Source: Cryphonectria parasitica EP155
Taxonomy: Eukaryota; Ascomycota; Sordariomycetes; Diaporthales; Cryphonectriaceae
Direction of reading: 5' to 3'
Length of the DNA stretch: 64,000 nt
Assembly (NCBI RefSeq): GCF_011745365.1
Contig: NW_024468911.1
Span: 2,164,759 to 2,228,758, forward strand
Position numbers and translations under genes: made by a program. The notes under the pieces are model-generated. The model was not told the origin of the DNA. It was given only the letters and a program-made list of their open reading frames with translations, and did not search any database. Of this stretch, positions 59,172-64,000 are shown in pieces (the first letter of the stretch is position 1; each line of letters opens with the position of its first letter).

Positions 59172-59556
59172 CTTGCTAGTCAGGATCGAAGGTGTTGATT
59201 GACTGATGTTTGTTCTTGTCCAGGAAGAGAGATCAAAACCAAGACCCACAACAGACGGGGTGAACTTTTTGGTGGAGTCTTTTCAAGCCCCTCCGAAATT
59301 CCGTGTTAGGCTGGCCCGTTCCCTTCTGCAGGAGCAGTACAAGGGTGCTTATCGCCCTACAGATCGCCTGGCTTATCGCGGGCCCACCTTAAATTTTCAA
59401 AAGGGACTGACACAAACTTTAGATGCTAACGCTGAGTGCAAACACCATTGAGACCTCAACTTTCAGGAAACTTTGAAGAAGGTCCAATTTCTCCCTCTAT
59501 CTTTTGTCTCTCTTCCCACACTCTCATCCACACCTGAAGTTACAGCAACAACAACC
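59172..59556. promoter_or_regulatory. bidirectional RRP3/SSF1 promoter with PAC/RRPE-like words
   Basis: A 385-bp segment between two divergent ribosome-biogenesis genes. GCTTATCGC occurs at 59347-59355 and again at 59371-59379, each one mismatch from the PAC element GCTCATCGC. An AAATTTTCA word at 59391-59399 reads TGAAAATTT on the other strand, the core of the rRNA-processing element. The three sit within 55 bp. The motifs are defined in yeast; function here is inferred. Confidence 0.6.
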
Positions 59557-61049
59557 ATGGCGAAACGACGCACAAAGAAGCGCACCCATGCAGCCGCCAA
59601 CCCAAACAGCAAGTCGGGCGTGGCGCCTGGCCCAGGGAAGCTGGATCCGAACAACCCCAAGAGCATGGTGATCCGCATTGGCGCAGGCGAGGTCGGCTCA
59701 AGCATCTCACAGCTGGCTACCGACGTGCGCAGGGTCATGGAGCCGGGCACGGCGAGTAGGCTCAAGGAGAGGAAGGCGAACAGGCTCCGTGACTACGTGA
59801 CCATGTGCGGGCCCCTCGGCGTCACACACCTGCTGTTGTTCTCAAGGAGCGAGACAGGCAACACGAACCTCAGGGTCTGCACCACTCCGCAAGGCCCAAC
59901 GCTGCATTTCCGAGTCGAGAAGTACTCGCTCGCCAAGGACGTGAGACGGGCGCAAAGGCACCCCAAGGGAGGTGGCAAGGAGTACATCACTCCGCCCTTG
60001 GTATGTCTCCCCCACTACTCTTTACGCTTTTCACTGGAGGCGCAATGAAGTTACTGACTGTGCTGCAGCTTGTCATGAACCAGATGACCAGTGAACCCGG
60101 CAAGGCCTCCGAGAACGTCCCGCGCCACCTCGAAACTCTCGTTTCCTCCGTCTTCCACGGCCTCTTCCCCCCAATCAACCCGCAGGTTGCTCCCCTAAAA
60201 TCTATCCGCCGCGTCCTCCTTCTCAACCGAGAACGGTCCTCGAAAAATGACGGCTCTTATGTTTTGAACTTCCGGCACTACGCCATCACGACCAAAGTAA
60301 CGGGTGTTTCAAAAGCCGTCAAGAGGCTGAATGCGGCAGAGAGGCTGATGAACAGCAAGAGTAGGAAGGGGAAGCTGCCCAACTTGAGCAAGCTACAGGA
60401 CATTGCCGACTATATGATCGGTGGTGAGAACGGCGAGGGATATACGACGGATGGCACGAGCGGGAGTGAGGCCGACACGGACGCCGAGGTTGAGGTTATG
60501 GATGTCGCAGGAAGGAAAAAGGTTGCGCCCAGGGGACGCCCTGCTCCCGCTGAGGAGGAGGGCAGCGACGACGACGAGGGAACGGAAGCAAATGGCCATG
60601 ATAAGGTGGAAAGACGGGCTGTGAAACTCGTCGAGCTGGGCCCGCGCATGAAGTTGCGGCTGACCAAGGTTGAGGACGGCATGTGTGCCGGCAAGGTCAT
60701 GTGGCACGAATACATCCACAAGTCGAAGGAGGAGATCCGAGAGCTAGAGAAGCTGTGGGAGAAGAGGCGGCAGGAGAAGGAGGTGAGGAGGCAACAGCAG
60801 CGAGAGAATGTGGAAAAGAAGAAGGCCGCGAAGAAGGCGAAGAAGGGCACCAAGGATGGCGAGGCATCTGATGAAGACGAGGATGAGATGGATCTCGACG
60901 ATCTCGGCAGTGATGCCTACGACTACATGGACGAGAACGAATTCGACAGCGAGGGTTTGGAGGGAGACGCCGAGGCCAAGACAAACGAGGAAGCAGATGA
61001 AAATGGGGAATGGTCCGACGAGGAAGAACAAATAGCTGACCATCGATAG
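59557..61049 (+). CDS. SSF1: ribosome biogenesis protein Ssf1/Ssf2 (Brix domain, PPAN)
   Basis: Exons 59557-60000 and 60069-61049 give 474 aa; the 68-nt intron runs GTATGT to TGCAG. The start is the ATG in ACAACCATGGCG. After a basic N-terminus (MAKRRTKKRTH), the Brix domain spans about 35-340 with LRDYVTMCGPLGVTHLLLFSR, LRVCTTPQGPTLHFRV, NFRHYAITTKV and VELGPRMKLRLTKVEDGMCAGKVMWHEYIHKS split here by a charged insert (about 275-330). The C-terminus alternates Lys/Arg-rich and Asp/Glu-rich runs, as in Peter Pan/Ssf1 proteins. Ssf1 joins pre-60S particles in the nucleolus and assists 27S pre-rRNA maturation. It converges with the MFS gene, with about 105 bp between stops. Confidence 0.94.
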
Positions 61050-61155
61050 TCGTCTAACCTTTAACAGGCTCGTTTCACGAGGTCACAAAGCTGATGAATT
61101 CAATCAAATTATATACCCCTGGGATGTGCTACCTCTACGTTTTTATCACCCGACA

Positions 61156-63094
61156 TTACGTTCTGGCTTCATTCACCACCTTCTCTGTGCAAGTCCGAGA
61201 GTTCTCGTGACCCATGAGAGGGGAAACCACAGATGCACCTGTAGCCTCTTGCGCAAGATTGGAGGTCGTCTTCCGAGGTCTCAGTGTATCCAAAAATCCG
61301 AGCACCAAAGCAATAACAGCGAGGAAGAGACACAAGGATGCAGACGAAAAGATCACCCGTCTTGCGCTATTGTCTGTACCAGTGATGTCAGATGAGTATC
61401 ATACCAAAGCATCTATTATTCTTTGAGAGTTTGGGGGGAGGGGATTAGCGCGACTTACCCTCAGCCGTGATGCCTAGAGCGAGTATGACGAACAAGAACA
61501 GGGGGACCTTCATCAGCCCGTACAGGCCTGTTCGACTCCTGTCGTCGACTACCAAGCCGCGTATGTACGCCATGCTAGGTATGTATGCGCCATTTGCAAC
61601 CTCGAACACCAAGAAAGTGCAGAACTGTGCAACCTCGCCCCTCAACGCGCTCAGGCTGAGCAGACTCAGACTGGCGATGATTACGGCGCTGATGAGCAGA
61701 CAGACGGGCGACCTAGCAGCGCTGGCTCCAGCCTCTCGAAAGAGGTTCGATCCAGAGTATGCGCTGAAGAGCAGCGCTCCGAGGATCATGGCGGCCATGA
61801 AGGAGGCGAACACGACGCCGTAGGGGACGTCGTGGAGCTGGGGTGTGTATATCTCCCCTGCTATGTCAAGTGCCTCGTTGTGGGCGTCCTGGAGGACGCT
61901 GGGCCAGAAGAACACCACCAGGAAGTTGGTTCCTTCGAAGCAGCAGGTCACCAGAGCCAGAGCCCAGAGGCGACCATCTTGAGGAATGTCTGTCAGCATC
62001 CGAACGGAGAAGAAAACCATGTTGTTTATATGAAGGGGAAAGAAAGCGGGAGAAGAAATGGGCTCACCACCAATACGCCCACGTCCAGTCATCTCTGGAG
62101 TTGAATTCACTCCATCATCTCTCTCCTCAATCTTTACACCATAATTTTCATTCTGCGCTGTATTGTTAGCAGTGCTATTCTGCACACGAGGAGAAGGGAG
62201 CTCACCATTGTTTTCAGCATCAAGACCGCCGCAATGCCTTCCATGACCTATTGTCAATTGTTAGCCGCATGCATCCAACCCACTCAAACCTTAGAAGGTT
62301 GAAGGACTCACGATTCCGACGCCAAAAGGCCACACCTTGGACCCAAGTATAGAGACCATGCAATGTCCTACCACCCCACCGACGATAGCAGTCATACAGT
62401 TCGCCGTTGTCATGAGCCCAAACATGCGGCTCATCTCTCCCCCGCCACTCTCCCCCTCACCATTGAGCTCCCTAGCATTCCACTCCGTCACCATCCAACT
62501 CTCGAACACAGTCCACAACAGGGTGAGCGCTGTGCCCGCCAGGACGCGCCCCAGGAAGAGAACAGGAAGACTGTCCCCACCAAAAATGACAGTCAGACAC
62601 GCTACGGAGTGGATAACACACTCGGCGAGGCAGGCCTTGCGTCGCCCGTAGCGGTCGGCGAGGAATCCCGTGACCAGGGCGGAGACAGCGGCGGAGGTGT
62701 AGGCCGTGGCGTAGAGTGCGCAGACGGTGGATTCGGGGAGGCCGCGGTCGTCGCGGAGCAGCGGGTACAGGTAAGGTCCGGAGAGCCACTCCGAGGACAT
62801 TACCAGAAGATAAATAGGGAGGAAGGTTTTGTGAAATTGGGCGATTTCATGATGCTTCGAGAGCTGGGTGGGTGGTGATATTGTGGATAGACCTGTTGTC
62901 TTCTCGTCCGTGGAGAGGAGGGAACTGGTCGGGTCCAGTTTTTCGCCGAGCCGCTGGGCAGGCTCCTGCTGTTCGGGGCGTCCCCATAGTCTGATGATGA
63001 ATGTGAGGGCTTTGAGGAACAAGTTGCGTCCAAGGAGAAGGATAACAGTTGGAAGGAGGGTCAGAAAAGTAATCCAGTAGATGTCGAGCTCCAT
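61156..63094 (-). CDS. major facilitator superfamily transporter, MFS_5 (MFSD5-like)
   Basis: Exons 63094-62312, 62247-62206, 62152-62068, 61977-61459 and 61373-61156 (minus) give 548 aa. The second exon is only 42 nt. The start ATG gives MELDIYW, the typical N-terminus of this group. Exon 1 has about six helices including VTGFLADRYGRRKAC, the MFS signature loop, and LLWTVFESWMVTEWNARE, a mark of MFSD5/DUF791 members. The central loop (NENYG...GRGRIGG) and six further helices follow, with LVTCCFEGTNFLVVFFWPSVL as the repeat counterpart. The plant and animal relatives transport molybdate anion; the substrate in fungi is less certain. Ends in a charged tail rich in Thr and Arg. Confidence 0.87.
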
Positions 63095-63648
63095 ATTGTC
63101 GTTGAGCAAAAGGGTGGTCAAGATAGAGAGTTGGCATAATGTCCAAAACAGAGAAGCAGATACCACACACAGTACACAGATGGGCGAATGTCTCTTCTTT
63201 ATGACAGCATGAATCAATATTATTGCTGTTGTGGTGTCTCCCTTGTGGGAAGGCTAGGGCGGCATTCCTGTCCGGACTGGCATGTCTCAAATGTGATTGC
63301 GCAACGATCTGAAGATCAGCCGCTCGGCCAACATCATCCCTGAAGATGAAAGCTTCTTTGGTGTGCTCATTACATTCCAGCTAGATAAAAAAGTACTCAC
63401 ATGTTGTCATCCCTCCGCTACACTGCTTTGCAACTGCAATGTTTACATTGAAACAAAAGGGAAGAGAAGAAAACAAAGGAAACACGGGAACAAGAAGTCA
63501 AGCCCGGGCCCAAGAGTCAACACTCTAGAACCTGCCCACTTGCTTCAAACAGACTCTTTGTTCAAATCCGAAAGCGAAGTGCTTATGCGTCCACTCTCAT
63601 CCTCCATCTCGGAGTCCTTGGCAATGAACAAGTCATTGAGGGATCTCT
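63095..63648. other. intergenic region upstream of the MFS gene
   Basis: Contains the promoter of the MFS transporter. A 119-codon plus frame at 63297-63656 is Lys/Ser-rich and lacks a domain; I do not call it a gene. Confidence 0.45.
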
Positions 63649-64000
63649 TCAACTAGGAGCCACCTGAAGTGTTCCCGGAAAAATTGTGCTGATATCTGGG
63701 GGGATCTCTTGTACCGTTACCAGAATACCTTGATCAAGAAAATTCTTGAGAACCTCTTCACCCACCAAGATACCCTTCAATGTACTCGTCTTGGTTTTCT
63801 GGAGTACAGTGACCTCAGCTTTCTTCAAGATGGCCATACTGCTCAGGAGCTCAAGGAGACCCGTGTGCATATAGTCTCCTGTCCAAATCCCTTGTCTCCT
63901 ATCTTTTGTTCTCAGCAGGAACATTGAGGTGGCTCTAATGGGTCTACTCTCGTCGGAGCAGGCGAGATGTTTCACGAAACGATGAGAAGTCCGACATGTA
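63649..64000 (-). CDS. partial hypothetical protein running off the right edge
   Basis: An open minus frame from the window edge to a stop at 63649, about 116 codons, with no ATG needed at the edge because it stays open there. It encodes a moderately hydrophobic C-terminal-like segment (LLELLSSMAILKKAEVTVL; GILVGEEVLKNFLDQGILVTV). Third positions are less GC-rich than in neighbouring genes. I recognise no family. It could be the 3' exon of a gene to the right or a chance frame. Confidence 0.3.
   Translation of the reverse strand, partial: TCRTSHRFVKHLACSDESRPIRATSMFLLRTKDRRQGIWTGDYMHTGLLELLSSMAILKKAEVTVLQKTKTSTLKGILVGEEVLKNFLDQGILVTVQEIPPDISTIFPGTLQVAPS

Overview
The window is nuclear DNA of a filamentous ascomycete, most likely a Sordariomycete. 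Genes are intron-containing, with short introns (about 42-135 nt) that start GT and end AG. Coding third positions are GC-rich. The proteins are fungal types: Sec11, Rrp3, Ssf1, an Sfh1 carrying a GATA finger, a NACHT-TPR STAND protein, a SesB-like lipase, an S28 peptidase and a LIP lipase. I cannot name the genus. I rebuilt exon structures by hand from splice sites, reading frame and protein family continuity. I saw no rRNA, tRNA, CRISPR array or intact transposon.

Layout. 0.4-12.5 kb: exopolyphosphatase (+), signal peptidase SEC11 (-), a multi-pass membrane protein (+), a BTB/POZ protein (+) and a DUF1349 protein (-). 13.4-24.6 kb: a compact block that looks like an innate-immunity or incompatibility locus. 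It holds a NACHT-TPR NLR-like protein (-), a divergent protein joining a SesB-type alpha/beta hydrolase to a degenerate kinase domain (+), and a convergent active-looking protein kinase fused to ankyrin repeats (-). 25-34 kb: a secreted FAD amine-oxidase-like enzyme, a TmpA-like membrane oxidoreductase and a 2-oxoglutarate/Fe(II) dioxygenase, all (-) and separated by gene-poor DNA. 36-44 kb: a secreted S28 serine peptidase (+), chromatin remodeller subunit SFH1 (+) and a ferric-reductase-like protein (-). 47-56 kb: an orphan thioester reductase (+), a secreted LIP lipase (-), an acidic hypothetical protein with an in-frame TAG problem (+), an aldo-keto reductase (-) and a four-helix membrane protein (-). 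57-64 kb: RRP3 (-) and SSF1 (+), two ribosome-biogenesis genes sharing a divergent promoter, then an MFS_5-type transporter (-) and an open frame running off the right edge (-).

The best candidate for an undescribed system is the 13.4-24.6 kb block. A STAND sensor-type ATPase, a lipase-pseudokinase fusion and a kinase-ankyrin fusion sit side by side. One pair is divergent across about 660 bp and the other convergent across about 107 bp. The kinase-ankyrin junction is an intron that begins directly after a Trp codon, with a TAA formed if it is retained, so splicing could switch between a kinase-only and a kinase-ankyrin product. The functional link between the three genes is inference from proximity and domain type.
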